From assembly GCA_003255065.1 (NCBI GenBank), contig QAOA01000992.1:73290-137289 (forward strand): 64,000 bases of DNA, read 5' to 3'. The position numbers and the translations under genes were made by a program. This stretch comes from Cercis canadensis. Lineage: Eukaryota > Streptophyta > Magnoliopsida > Fabales > Fabaceae. Of this stretch, positions 1 to 11,324 are shown in pieces. Numbering within the stretch: position 1 is the first letter of the stretch; every line of letters begins with the position of its first letter. The notes under the pieces are model-generated. The model saw only the letters and a program-made list of their open reading frames with translations. It did no database searches and was not told the origin of the DNA.

Positions 1-2774
1 GACATAATCCTCTATACCCACAAAGTCAGGGAATTCATAACATAGCTCCTCAGACACATCCACTAACTCTGCAGGAGCATCAATGACCAAAGCCTCTGTG
101 ATAGAGTCATCTCGTTCTAAAAATGTTGCAATCTCAGAACAAGCAGGGCAAGCAGAATCACCACAACTGCAGCACATAGAATCAGGATTGCTCAAGAAGG
201 CTGATATCTCAGCACATACTACACAAGGTACATCACCATCACAGTCAGGACAGGAGGGGCACCGAAGAGGGTCATCAACACCAACAAAATATGGGAAGTC
301 AGCACAAAGCTCATCATACCCATCCCCAACTAGATCATCAATCAAATCAATGTGAAAGACAGAGTGCACATCCATGGAAGGCTGCATAGGCTCAAAAATA
401 TTGAACTGCACAACAGAGTCTCCAAACTCTATGGATAGAGTTCCTGCATGAACATCAATCTTGGTCCGTGCGGTCTTAAGGAATGGCCTGCCCAGAATGA
501 ATTACTGGATTGTGATTGTCCCTCCATCTCCAGGATGTAAAAATCAGTAGGGAAGATCAGCTCATCAACTCTGACCAACACATCTTCAATCAATCTAGCT
601 GGATATGCACTGATCCTGTTTGCTAACTGAATCACAACACCAGTAGCTCTCAAGGGGCCAAGTCTAAGAGAACTAAACACAGTCATAGGCATCACATTAA
701 TGGAAGCACCGAGGTCTAGCATGACATGCTCAAACTTGGATTTACCTATAACACATGGAATTGTGAAAGTGCCTGGATCCTTGCACTTCTAGGGTAGAGG
801 CTGAATAAGGGCTGAAACGTTCTGACTCATGCTAATTTGCTCATTGCCCTTAAGCTGCCTCCTCTGTGTGCATAATTCCTTTAAAATTTTTGCATATTTA
901 GGAATTTGTTTGATAGCATCCAGCAATGGAATGTTGATTTCCACTTTCCTAAAAGTCTCTAGAAGCTCTCTATCCTTCTTTGCCTCAGCTATTTTCTTGG
1001 ATGGAGTGGCTCTCTGTGGAAAGGGAAGAGGCGCAGAATATGTAGGCTTCTGCTGTGGCATCTCTGGAGTGGAATTACTAGTGCGCTGGTTGGAACTGCT
1101 AGGGTCAGCAATAGGTGGAACTGGCACACTAAGTATACTCTGAATTGCAGGTGCAGGGTATGGAATTGACTTGCCACTCCTAAGAGTGATTGCACTCACA
1201 TTCTTTGCATTTGGATTAGGAATGGTCTGAGAAGGAAGTGTACCAGAACCTTGGGTTTGCAATTGACTCACAGATGATGCCAATTGTCCAATCTGCATTT
1301 CCAGATTCTGCATGGTGGACTCCGCCCTCTGCTGGAACTGGATGTTGCTAGTGGCCAACTGCTTCATCAAATCTTCTAATGAAAGCTCAGGTTTGGAAGT
1401 TGACGGGTTGGCTGGCTGCATAGGCTGCTGCTGGAATGGTGGCCTGTTTTGTTGAAACTGGCCCTGCCTGGCTTATTGAAATTGGTTCTGTTGTTGCCAG
1501 GGTTGCCTATATTGCTGCTGTTGTTGTGGCTGTTGTTGGGAGGACTGCTGTTGTGGTGCTGTAGCATTGCCATATCTGAAATTTGGATGATCCCTCCAAC
1601 CAGGGTTGTAAGTGTTGGAGTATGGATCATATCTAGGCTGCTGCTGCGATTGGTATGGGGGTCGACCAGGAAAAACACCTGCTGCAGCTACAGAAGGATC
1701 CTAAAATCCAGAATCACCATCTTGAAGTATGGGGCATGCATCTGTAGGATGAGATGGACAAGCACAAATGCCACACAAGCTTGTAGGTTGAGGTGTGGAT
1801 ACTTGTCGCCCCACTGCCAATTGCCTGACCAAGGAGGTCAATTCATCAAGTCTGTGCTCTGTTCTTTATTGGTCAGTAAGTGATACACCAACTTCATTGA
1901 CTCCCCTGGTGGAATGAATCATCCTGACACCAAACTGCTGGGAATTCTTTGCCATAGTGGAAATTAAATCTCTGGCAGCAGCAGGTGTTTTATCCACTAA
2001 TGCTCCTCCACTAGCAGAATCAATGTTACTTCTATCCGAAGGTGACAAGCACTCATAGAAATATTGTATCAAAAGCTGATCACTTATCTGGTAATGAAGG
2101 CAGCTTGAGCACAACTTGGTAAACCTCTCCCAATATTCGTGCAGTGTCTCCCCTGGCAGTTGCCTTATGCCACATATGTCTTTTCGAATGGCAGCAGTTC
2201 TGGATGCAGGGAAGAACTTTACCAGAAACAGCTTCTTCATGTCACTCCAATTTCTGACTAAACCTTGTGACAAGTAAATGAGCTAGTCTTTAGCTGCATC
2301 AGCAAGAGAGAAAGGGAATGCCCTTAACTTGATCTGCTCTTCAGAGATTCCTTGTGGCCTCATTGTGGAACAAACCACATGGAATTCCTTTAAATGTTTA
2401 TGAGGATCTTCACCTGCAAGACCATGAAACTTTGGCAGCAAGTGTATCAATCCAGATTTCAATTCGAAAGCAGTATCAATTTCAGGATATTGGATCCCTA
2501 AAGGTTGGTAAGCAACATCAGGGGTAGCCAATTCCTTAAGAGTTCTGTCTCTAGGCTACATGTTATTATTATTTCCAGCTCTATTAGCATTATTAGCTCT
2601 ATCACCCTGATCAACAGGATCAACAACAGGAATAACAACAAGATCAGCCATGGTTGGATCTAAATTATCAGCTGCTTTATGTGCTCTATTAAGTGTATGC
2701 AAGGTTCTCTCTATTTCAGGGTCTACTTCAAGCAATACAAAAGGAGAAGACCTAGTCATACACCATGCAAACAA
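1..2774 (-). pseudogene. gag-aspartic protease of element G1 (decayed, partial)
   Basis: This is the capsid-like gag plus retroviral-type aspartic protease of an Athila-like element. From 2774 down to about 530 the homology stays in a single frame and is broken only by stop codons (for example at 2556, 2283, 1866 and 789). The Retrotrans_gag domain covers about 2530-1870 (motifs FPFSLADAAKD, EYWERF, YFYECL). A linker with QIGQLA and ITLRSGK lies at 1340-1180. The protease active site DLGAS is at about 720-705. Near 507-540 the frame shifts, after which ILGRPFLKTA appears in frame 0. Downstream, 330-60 encodes a cysteine-rich tail. The visible stops fit CAA/CAG or TGG codons changed by C-to-T or G-to-A. 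Confidence 0.85.
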
Positions 2775-3394
2775 GTGGCTAAATGCCTAAACACACCACA
2801 ATGCGCAAAAACACAGAAATACACACAAAACTGACAGAATTTAGCTAAAACTGAAACACACAAAAAACACAAAACAAAGGTAAAAGGACACCAAAATAAG
2901 ACTAGAAAAGGTATCTAAACATTTTTAAAAAATTTTCTACCACCACAGGACGAAAAGTGGATGAAAATGAAACTCAAAAATCAAATAAAAAATCTTTAAA
3001 AAATGGAAAAGTGGTCAAAATAGTGGAATTTGGCTTAAAAAGGCAGACCTCACAATAGTGATTGTTGGTTGTTAGCCCCTTTTCCTTCAACTGACCAAGT
3101 TTCAGGTCAATCGGAGCACAAAATTTTGTTCGGAATAGTAGAACCGAAAATCACTAAATCAAGCCAAACCGAAGGGAAAACAAGGAAAAATGGAACCAAA
3201 TTAACATGTTTCACACAAGGACAACCTAAAACATTGAGGGGAACCTCAAAGAAAGAAAAACAATGGCCAAAAAAGTTATGGAAAAAGTGGCCAAAACCCT
3301 AAAAAGAACAAAAACTCAAACACAAGTAGGGTGAATTATGGGGAAGTTAAAAGTCAGTTTTACTACTAATAATATTGATTCAAAGATAGAACAA

Positions 3395-3412
3395 TCCCTG
3401 GCAACGGCGCCA
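3395..3412 (-). other. Primer-binding site, tRNA-Asp type (element G1)
   Basis: The minus-strand sequence TGGCGCCGTTGCCAGGGA lies 8 nt inside the LTR end. It is complementary to the 3' end of plant tRNA-Asp(GUC) except for one position (CAGGG instead of CGGGG). This is the usual PBS of Athila-clade elements and fixes the direction and LTR boundary of G1. Confidence 0.85.
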
Positions 3413-3420
3413 AAATTTAA

Positions 3421-4835
3421 TGAGCTGCCAAGGCTCCTCAAATTAGTTAAAGTTTAAGGTCGGTTACCTAAGCCACTTGTAGCATAAGGCAGCCCTAAGT
3501 CGAACCTCAAGATTGTTCTATTTAGTGAATCATATTTAGAAACATATCAATAGGGGGTTTGTTTGTTCATGTGATTAACAGAAATTAATGGTAAGTGGTA
3601 AAGTTTTATGGAAAACAACCAATCCAAGTCTTAACTGATTCTGATTTTAGTCCATCCTTGATTTCCAAGGATCCATTTAAATATTAACCATGTTCTTGGC
3701 CTTTAAAACATATCAAGAAGCCTCTCAATGTTCTATGGATGTCCACTGGTTAAGCAACCAGAATTCGGTTCAACAGGAGAGTAAATGAATTAAGCAAACA
3801 TTCAAGTCTAGTTTAACCTAAGTCCAGAATTCAGCCAAGGTAATTAATCCGTCCAAGCTTAGAACCATTAATTAACCATACAATCCTCTTTTATCACATG
3901 CAAACAGAATATGAAAATCCAAATCCGAATTAAGCAATTCAAACAGAATATATCAGAGGATTGAAAGAACTTGATTAACAACTAAATGAATAACAACAAC
4001 ACATAATCTCAAAACCAATAATCAGAATAGCCAAAACCTAGATTGATTTGATGAATTAGCCCTCCATGAACAAGAGAAGCCAAGTTCTTACAAAATATCT
4101 AAAGAGAAAACTTAAAGACTAAGGAAAGTTCAAAAGCTGTCTAAAATATCTAAATGACTTGATATGAATTTCGGCTGCCCCTTTGTGCTGATATAGACCT
4201 CCAAAATTACATGCACACCCAAATTGCCCTTAGGGCACACTTGTTCCCATGGGCCTTAGCTTTAATTGGGCTTTGGTTTGGGCCCATTTGGACTTGTCAT
4301 GAGGAAGTTAGGCCCATTTAAGTGCCAATAGGTGTCTGGAACCATCAGCCAACTTCGACCACAAATAAGACCATCTTCAATATAAAATATGGTGAACCGG
4401 TCTTCATAAAAATTGAAGCTCTGTTTGTTCGCTTTCCAATGGTACCATTTTCAAGTCCATATGATATCCACAACGCAAGTTATGGCCCAAACACTGCATG
4501 TAGGTCAGGATCCTGCGATAGCATGTCTTCTCTGGCTTCCAAGCTGCATATGACCTTTTAGACTTCCGAATTGGCTTTGGAGCCCTGAAATAAAGTTGTA
4601 GACAATTCTCTCAGCTTTCCTACAAGGTATGACTCGGAATTGTTAGACATCCAGAACTCAAGATATGCACGAAACACTGAGATAGCATAAAATGCTCAAT
4701 ATTGCTGGAAATTGCAATTAGCCACAAATGGATCCAAGGTCATCAAATGAGGTCCAAGTCTATTCAATTCAGCCCAAAATAGGTTTAAAAGACTAAGTAT
4801 GAGGGATAACTATTGTATAAAAAGTGTGTTCATCA
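3421..4835 (-). repeat. LTR-A, 5' LTR of element G1
   Basis: This 1415-bp LTR begins TGATGA and ends with TCA on the minus strand. It matches the solo LTRs at 11325-12753 and 22116-23540 over its whole length, which defines its ends. On the minus strand it carries TGGGCC/GGCCCA elements (about 4320-4250) upstream of a TATA-like TCTATATC (about 4200-4190). Confidence 0.85.
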
Positions 4836-5433
4836 CTCACAAGCTCTCTTCCTCTTCACATAATGGGTTTCGCCCATTTCCTCTCACATTTCTCTATTCT
4901 CCATGGTTACTCTTCACATGCTCAAGCACTTTCTGCCCTTTTCTCCCTTTGCCCGATCTCCTTTCACTCTCCCTTTCTCAATTGCTCTCCTCTCCCTTTT
5001 CTCAATGCTTCTCTTCCTCCCTTTCATCATTGGTTCAATGCTTTCTTTCTTCTTTTTCTTTTTTAATTTTCCTTTTCTTATTTTGTTTTATTAATTTTTT
5101 AAAATTTAAAGAAAAATCAAATTAACCCCAATTTTATTAAAAAGAAAGACAAAACAAAAGGCTTGGACCAATGGGAATGCCATGTCACTACCATGATCCT
5201 TTCCTATTGGTTTTAAACCTACACTCATATAGAAATGCTATTTTGTTTTTTTATTTTATTTTATGAAAATTACTAATTTTTTACTTTTCTTTTATTGTAC
5301 CAAAATTTTAAAAAGATAAAAATACAATAAAATTCAAGAGATGGGCCAAAGGGGGAAATTGAGCTAAATTAGAAACAATTGAGTAAAGGCATGCTTTTCA
5401 CCCTCTTTTTTTTTTTTTTTTTTTTTTTTTTAT
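4836..5433. other. Flanking AT-rich sequence ending in a poly-T tract and an assembly join
   Basis: Flank of element G1. A CT-rich stretch (4840-5090) is followed by AT-rich DNA, a 26-nt T run at 5406-5431 and a single n at 5434. The open frames here look like low-complexity CT translations. I see no gene. Confidence 0.5.
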
Positions 5434-5706
5434 NTTTACTACAAAATTGGAGCCCAAAAACAAATATATGAAATAAATATAATTTATTAAAATGATCTTA
5501 AAAAGGAACTACTTTTGCGATTTATGATACTTTGACAAATGTAAAAATACAGGACACATGAAAATGTATTTTGTGATTCTTTAAGAAAGTAATACTATAT
5601 AAAGGAAAACTATACCTACCCAATATAAATTGAAATAATTTGTATTCCAAGCTTTTTTTGTAGTTCTCATGATTATGAAGGCCCGTCTATGCCTTCCATT
5701 GTCGAT

Positions 5707-5937
5707 TTATTTTCTAAGGTGCTCGTTATTGACATCCCTAGTAATGGTGAAGGAACCACCTACTTGTGATTCCGAAATGTATTGCTCATGAATATTGTGC
5801 TTTGTTATCACAATGACCTTCTCAGCAACAAGGTAAGCAGCGTAGAAACCAACACCAAATTGACCAATCATGCTGATATCAGCTCCAGCCTACAATGCAT
5901 CCATGAATTTCTTGGTTCCAGACCTTGAAATGGTACT
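5707..5937 (-). pseudogene. HSP90: HSP90 pseudogene fragment
   Basis: The minus-strand translation contains the highly conserved N-terminal ATPase segment of cytosolic HSP90: ARSGTK-like (SRSGTKKFMDAL), [16 protein letters not shown], and [16 protein letters not shown], then a [11 protein letters not shown] equivalent of GGSFTVTRD. HSP90 is an ATP-dependent chaperone, and this segment includes part of its GxxGxG lid. A TAG replaces a residue just before AGADIS, and a stop ends the similarity at 5707. Only about 77 codons are present, without start or C-terminus, so it is a dead fragment. Whether it is a processed or a genomic copy cannot be decided here. Confidence 0.85.
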
Positions 5938-6594
5938 CTAGTTATTTACCAAATCTAACAGAAAATGCGAAGATCAAAAGTCAAATGCCATTAATCTCAT
6001 AACACATCATTGACAATATAAATATAGACAATTTATTGACAAATCCATTGGAAACAGGAAGCATAGACACAATTTTGTAGAAAACACATATCAGAGACAA
6101 TCAAAATTATTGTGAAATAGGAGCAAAAATATCAACAACAATCAAGAATTCAAGTAGAAGAAAGGGAATAAGCAAATATTATTGCAATTTAGTTTTTGTA
6201 ATATCACAACTTATCCAAAGGTCTCCGTAATGTGGATGACGAATTTAAGTTTTCAAAAAAAACTTAAGTCGCCACCAATTGCATTACATGAAAGCCCAAA
6301 TACAAAAGTTGGTTTCATGAACAGAGCAAAATACGTCCCAAAAATATGAACGAGGACATTGGTATTTTTATTTGTTTAGTTATTTTATATATATAGTTCT
6401 CTCTCTTCTTCTAAATTTCACAAAGAGTCAAGCTAGCAAAAGTCATAAAGAAACAAAAGAATATCATAAAGGAAATCCAATGCATACAAGAATTTCTATT
6501 AATTACATCTAATAGAAGGAAAGTCCTTTAAGGAGGTTGTGAAAAATTCCTCCTTCCAAAAAAGCTCTGGGAAATACACACTTGCAATATTTGT
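5938..6594. repeat. Dispersed repeat-like flank left of element B
   Basis: No gene is seen. The part from about 6280 to 6480 is clearly similar, with many substitutions, to 17975-18165 and 21670-21855 (shared blocks around CAAATACAAAAG, AGAGCAAAATA, TTTCACAAAGAGTC and AATATCATAAAG). The motif AAGTCGCCACCAA near 6265 resembles sequence often seen in plant gypsy LTRs, so an old LTR remnant is likely. Confidence 0.45.
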
Positions 6595-7911
6595 TGTTGT
6601 AAGAAATCCTAACGCAAGTGCACGTTATCGTTTTCAAGTAATAAAATAAGAGTGAGTTGTCATTCCCACAAGGACTAATGTTATCAACTACCGAAATTGG
6701 GTTAATATCAATTTTATCTAGTCAATGAGTATGAAGAAATTGTAAGAATAAACTAATTTAAACTGAAAGTAAATAAAAATAGATAAAAATCAAGAATTAA
6801 TCTAGAGAGAAATATCTAGGGCTTTTAATTTCACCATAGCTATTCCGATTTGCTATTCCTAATTCATTAACCAAGAAGAATCTTTCTAATTGCTAGCCAA
6901 GAACCCTAAATTATTTATTAGCCTTTCCCAAGGTCAAACAAAAATATCTCTAAGTTATGAACCCACTATATTCCTATGTGAATTACGAATAACCTAGAAA
7001 TGCCATGGAGGTATATCCCTATCCTACATGTAACCTATGTTCTTAATCCCTATGATCTTTAATTACAAATTACCTCCCAATCTCATTGTAATTATCTAAT
7101 CAACTAATTGATGATCAAGCAATTAGAAGCATGAAGATTTGAGAAGAAGAAGACAATTTAATATTGGAGTTCTTGAATTATAGAAATAGAAAATAACAAA
7201 TCTTCCTAGCTAGGCTACATCATAGCCCTATAAGGGAATTCAGTTCATAGGAAAGAGGAAGAACATGGTAAAGTAAAATTTAGTCATTGTTGAAAGAGCA
7301 AAAGAATAAAACTCTGTGATGCCAATCGAATTAGGTCCCAAAATCTTGTCTTCAACCCTTGTTTTTGCTCTCCCTCTTGCCTCCAAAAAGTCCAGAATAG
7401 AATCCCCAAAAAATTCCTAAAAGTTCCTATTTATACTTCTAAACAAAAGGCCTAAAAAGACTTTGGAAAAAGAGTCACGTGTATCAAGTCTTGTGCGGGC
7501 GCCGCGGTGCTAGCTCTCTGTAAAGCATAACAAAATTCTTCGCGCACGGGCACCGCAGCCCTTGATTTTTAGCGCCGTGGCTCTAGCTCTCTGGACCAGG
7601 ATACCATTCTTTTTTGCACACAGGCGCCGCAGCCCTTGCTTTTCAGCACCGCGGCTCTTGGGTTCCATCCATCTTTTTCATTTTGATGCTCTAGGGGCCG
7701 CGACTCTTTATTTCAAGGGCTACGGCCCTTGCTTTTTGTCTCAATTTCTTCCCAATTCTTCATTTCTTCACTTCAAAACATGAAACCTATGAATTTCCAT
7801 TTAAACCTACAATTGAACATAGACAACCTATTAGATGGCAATAAATCTCAATAAACAACTAAATAATCAAGTCAAAGATACCTAAAGAGTGGATATAAAA
7901 CCCACTCAACA
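6595..7911 (-). repeat. LTR-B, 3' LTR of element B
   Basis: A 1317-bp LTR with TGTTG/CAACA ends. On its inner side it abuts the polypurine tract AGTTTGGGGGTATT (7925-7912, minus), which identifies it as the 3' LTR. On the minus strand a TATAAATAGGAA box (about 7434-7423) lies downstream of a GC-rich motif array at 7732-7493. Confidence 0.8.
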
Positions 7912-8926
7912 AATACCCCCAAACTTAACATTTGCTTGTCCTCAAGCAAAGAAAAAGAGAAAAATTAAATTAAACTCAAGAACTAACTAACCTAATGAAA
8001 AATTTATTTGCTAACCATACAGGCCTTAAATATCTCTATTAAGCACAACTCCTAGAAAATTGTCAAGATCACATGAATGTGTATAATCTCAACCCAAAGT
8101 TAATTTCATCTCAATATCACTAAAATTTCCTGTGTGTGTAAGTATAGCCCTTGCTTACCCTACTCTCTTCACTTAAATCAAATTATGCAAATAAGCTCAT
8201 AAACAAATATTCTCCACTTTTATTCTCTTAGAACCTCATACCCTTGCTTTTCATGTCAATCTCCACTAATGTATGCATTTTACAATATTGAGGATCAAAA
8301 GGACTTTTGATAAGCTTGTAATGTGTGGCTGGGTTAAGGGTAGGATGATGGATAAACATGTGGCTTAACTCACTCATCACACAAATTTAGTTTAGAGCAA
8401 ATTTTAAGAGCACCCTTTTTTCTTTTCACTTCTAACTCCCCCAAACTTATTTTCTTCTTTACTTTGCCATCCACCAATAGAATTCTTACTCTTGGGCCAC
8501 TACATCCCATACTCAATGCTTTCTAAGACATTCTTTTTCTTTTTGTTTCTTTTTTTGCCCAATTGTCTTTTCTTTTCATTGCAAAATATATATTTTTTTT
8601 TTACAGCAAGAATGTAGCTCTTGAATTTTTATTCTTTGGTGGTCATTTCATTGAAATCTTCCTTTTCTTTTCTTCACCAATTCTCCTTAATTTTTCTAGC
8701 TCTAAATGCTCTTAAGACTGAAAATGTGCTTTAGATGAAGGGTTCAAGTCAAAAGATCACACAATGGGCTAGGGTCAGTGTAAATGACAAAGAAATAGGC
8801 TAAATTAAGCTCAAAGGGGTATGCTAGGGATAAAATATTAAACAAAGGGTTAGCTAGAAAGGCTTAAACTAAACAAAGACGGCGTAAATCATATCCCTAA
8901 TATTGTGCAGCCTAAGATTTCGCCTC
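7912..8926 (-). other. 3' untranslated region and polypurine tract of element B
   Basis: AT-rich non-coding sequence. The polypurine tract is at 7912-7925, and a second similar stretch (AAGTTTGGGGG, minus) is near 8440-8455. No ORF of note. The block is repeated, apparently identically, at 10214-11228 and ends at the single n at 8927. Confidence 0.65.
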
Positions 8927-8927
8927 N

Positions 8928-11228
8928 TATCATTTTCAAGTAATAAAATAAGAGTGAGTTATCATTCCCACAAGGACTAATGTTATCAACTACCGAAATT
9001 GGGTTAATCTCAATTTTATCTAATCAACGAGTATGAAGAAATTGAAAGAATAAACTAATTTAAACTAAAAGTAAATAAAAATAGATAAAAATCAAGAATT
9101 AATCTAGAGAGAAATATCTAGGGCTTTTAATTTCACCATAGCTATTCCGATTTGCTATTCCTAATTCATTAACCAAGAAGAATCTTTCTAATTGCTAGCC
9201 AAGAACCCTAAATTATTTATTAGCCTTTCCCAAGGTCAAACAAAAATATCTCTAAGTTATGAACCGACTATATTCCTATGTGAATTACGAATAACCTAGA
9301 AATTCCATGGAGGTATATCCCTATCCTACATGTAACCTATGTTCTTAATCCCTATGATCTTTAATTACAAATTACCTCCCAATCTCGTTGTAATTATCTA
9401 ATCAACTAATTGGTGATCAAGCAATTAGAAGCATGAAGATTTGAGAAGAAGAAGACAATTTAATACATGAGTTCTTGAATTATAGAAATAGAAAATAGCA
9501 AATCTTCCTAGCTAGGCTACATCATAGCCCTAGAAGGGAATTTAGTTCATAGGAAAGAGGAAGAACATGGTAAAGTAAAATTTAGTCATTGTTGAAAGAG
9601 CAAAAGAATAAAACTCTGTGATGCCGATCGAATTAGGTCCCAAAATCTTGTCTTCAACCCTTGTTTTTGCTCTCCCTCTTGCCTCCAAAAATTCCAGAAT
9701 AGAATCCCTAAAAAATTCCTAAAAGTTCCTATTTATACTTCTAAACAAAAGGCCTAAAAAGACTTAGGAAAAAGAGTCACGTGTATCAAGTCTTGTGCGG
9801 GCGCCGCGGCGCTAGCTCTCTGTAAAGCATAACAAAATTCTTCGCGCACGGGCGCCGCGGCCCTTGATTTTTAGCACCATGGCTCTAGCTCTCTGGACCA
9901 GGATACCATTCTTTTTTGCACACAGGTGCTGCAGCCCTTGCTTTTCAGCACTGCGGCTCTTGGGTTCCATCCATCTTTTTCATTTTGATGCTCTAGGGGC
10001 CGCGAATCTTTATTTCAAGGGCTACGGCCCTTGCTTTTTGTCTCAATTTCTTCCCAATTCTTCATTTCTTCACTTCAAAACATGAAACCTACGAATTTCC
10101 ATTTAAACCTACAATTGAACACAGACAACCTATTAGATGGCAATAAATCTCAATAAACAACTAAATAATCAAGTCAAAGATACCTAAAGAGTGGATATAA
10201 AACCCACTCAACAAATACCCCCAAACTTAACATTTGCTTGTCCTCAAGCAAAGAAAAAGAGAAAAATTAAATTAAACTCAAGAACTAACTAACCTAATGA
10301 AAAATTTATTTGCTAACCATACAGGCCTTAAATATCTCTATTAAGCACAACTCCTAGAAAATTGTCAAGATCACATGAATGTGTATAATCTCAACCCAAA
10401 GTTAATTTCATCTCAATATCACTAAAATTTCCTGTGTGTGTAAGTATAGCCCTTGCTTACCCTACTCTCTTCACTTAAATCAAATTATGCAAATAAGCTC
10501 ATAAACAAATATTCTCCACTTTTATTCTCTTAGAACCTCATACCCTTGCTTTTCATGTCAATCTCCACTAATGTATGCATTTTACAATATTGAGGATCAA
10601 AAGGACTTTTGATAAGCTTGTAATGTGTGGCTGGGTTAAGGGTAGGATGATGGATAAACATGTGGCTTAACTCACTCATCACACAAATTTAGTTTAGAGC
10701 AAATTTTAAGAGCACCCTTTTTTCTTTTCACTTCTAACTCCCCCAAACTTATTTTCTTCTTTACTTTGCCATCCACCAATAGAATTCTTACTCTTGGGCC
10801 ACTACATCCCATACTCAATGCTTTCTAAGACATTCTTTTTCTTTTTGTTTCTTTTTTTGCCCAATTGTCTTTTCTTTTCATTGCAAAATATATATTTTTT
10901 TTTTACAGCAAGAATGTAGCTCTTGAATTTTTATTCTTTGGTGGTCATTTCATTGAAATCTTCCTTTTCTTTTCTTCACCAATTCTCCTTAATTTTTCTA
11001 GCTCTAAATGCTCTTAAGACTGAAAATGTGCTTTAGATGAAGGGTTCAAGTCAAAAGATCACACAATGGGCTAGGGTCAGTGTAAATGACAAAGAAATAG
11101 GCTAAATTAAGCTCAAAGGGGTATGCTAGGGATAAAATATTAAACAAAGGGTTAGCTAGAAAGGCTTAAACTAAACAAAGACGGCGTAAATCATATCCCT
11201 AATATTGTGCAGCCTAAGATTTCGCCTC
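8928..11228 (-). repeat. 2301-bp direct duplicate of 6626-8926 (LTR-B plus 3' region), probable assembly overlap
   Basis: The two copies have the same length and abut the single n at 8927. In the LTR half (8928-10150) I count about 25 substitutions. The following 1.06 kb looks identical. The LTR part ends at 10213 and the polypurine tract follows. Unmerged overlapping contig ends explain this best, with the start of the second contig perhaps built from another LTR copy. A real tandem duplication is the alternative. Confidence 0.8.
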
Positions 11229-11324
11229 GACTGACAATCAAGCAAGTTCTAGCATTCTGTGAGATTTTGAAATAGCTTAATTCACATAATCATCTCTAAT
11301 CATGTAAATTTCAAATAACTAGGG

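Larger units (their letters stand above)
1..4835 (-). mobile_element. Athila-type Ty3/gypsy element G1 (5' part, truncated by window start)
   Basis: Read on the minus strand, the order is LTR-A (4835-3421), a tRNA-Asp-type primer-binding site, a 0.6-kb leader, and a gag-protease frame that runs off the window at position 1. The QIGQLA, ITLRSGK and DLGAS motifs together with the tRNA-Asp PBS point to the Athila clade. Reverse transcriptase and integrase, if present, lie outside the window. Several in-frame stops and one frameshift make this a dead copy. Confidence 0.85.

Noticed and set aside
83-355. Plus-strand ORF of 90 codons
   Set aside because: Lies opposite the cysteine-rich tail of the minus-strand gag-protease frame; shadow ORF without domain features.
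1449-1883. 144-codon plus-strand leucine-rich ORF
   Set aside because: Antisense shadow of the Gln-rich gag region of element G1; leucine runs arise from the complement of CAG/CAA repeats.
4799-5125. Plus-strand Phe/Ser/Leu-rich ORFs suggestive of a membrane protein
   Set aside because: Low-complexity translation of a CT-rich tract in three overlapping frames; no start context or domain.
7562-7783. Plus-strand ORF repeated at 9864-10085
   Set aside because: Translation of the GC-rich LTR-B motif array; the repetition is due to the LTR duplication, not to a conserved gene.
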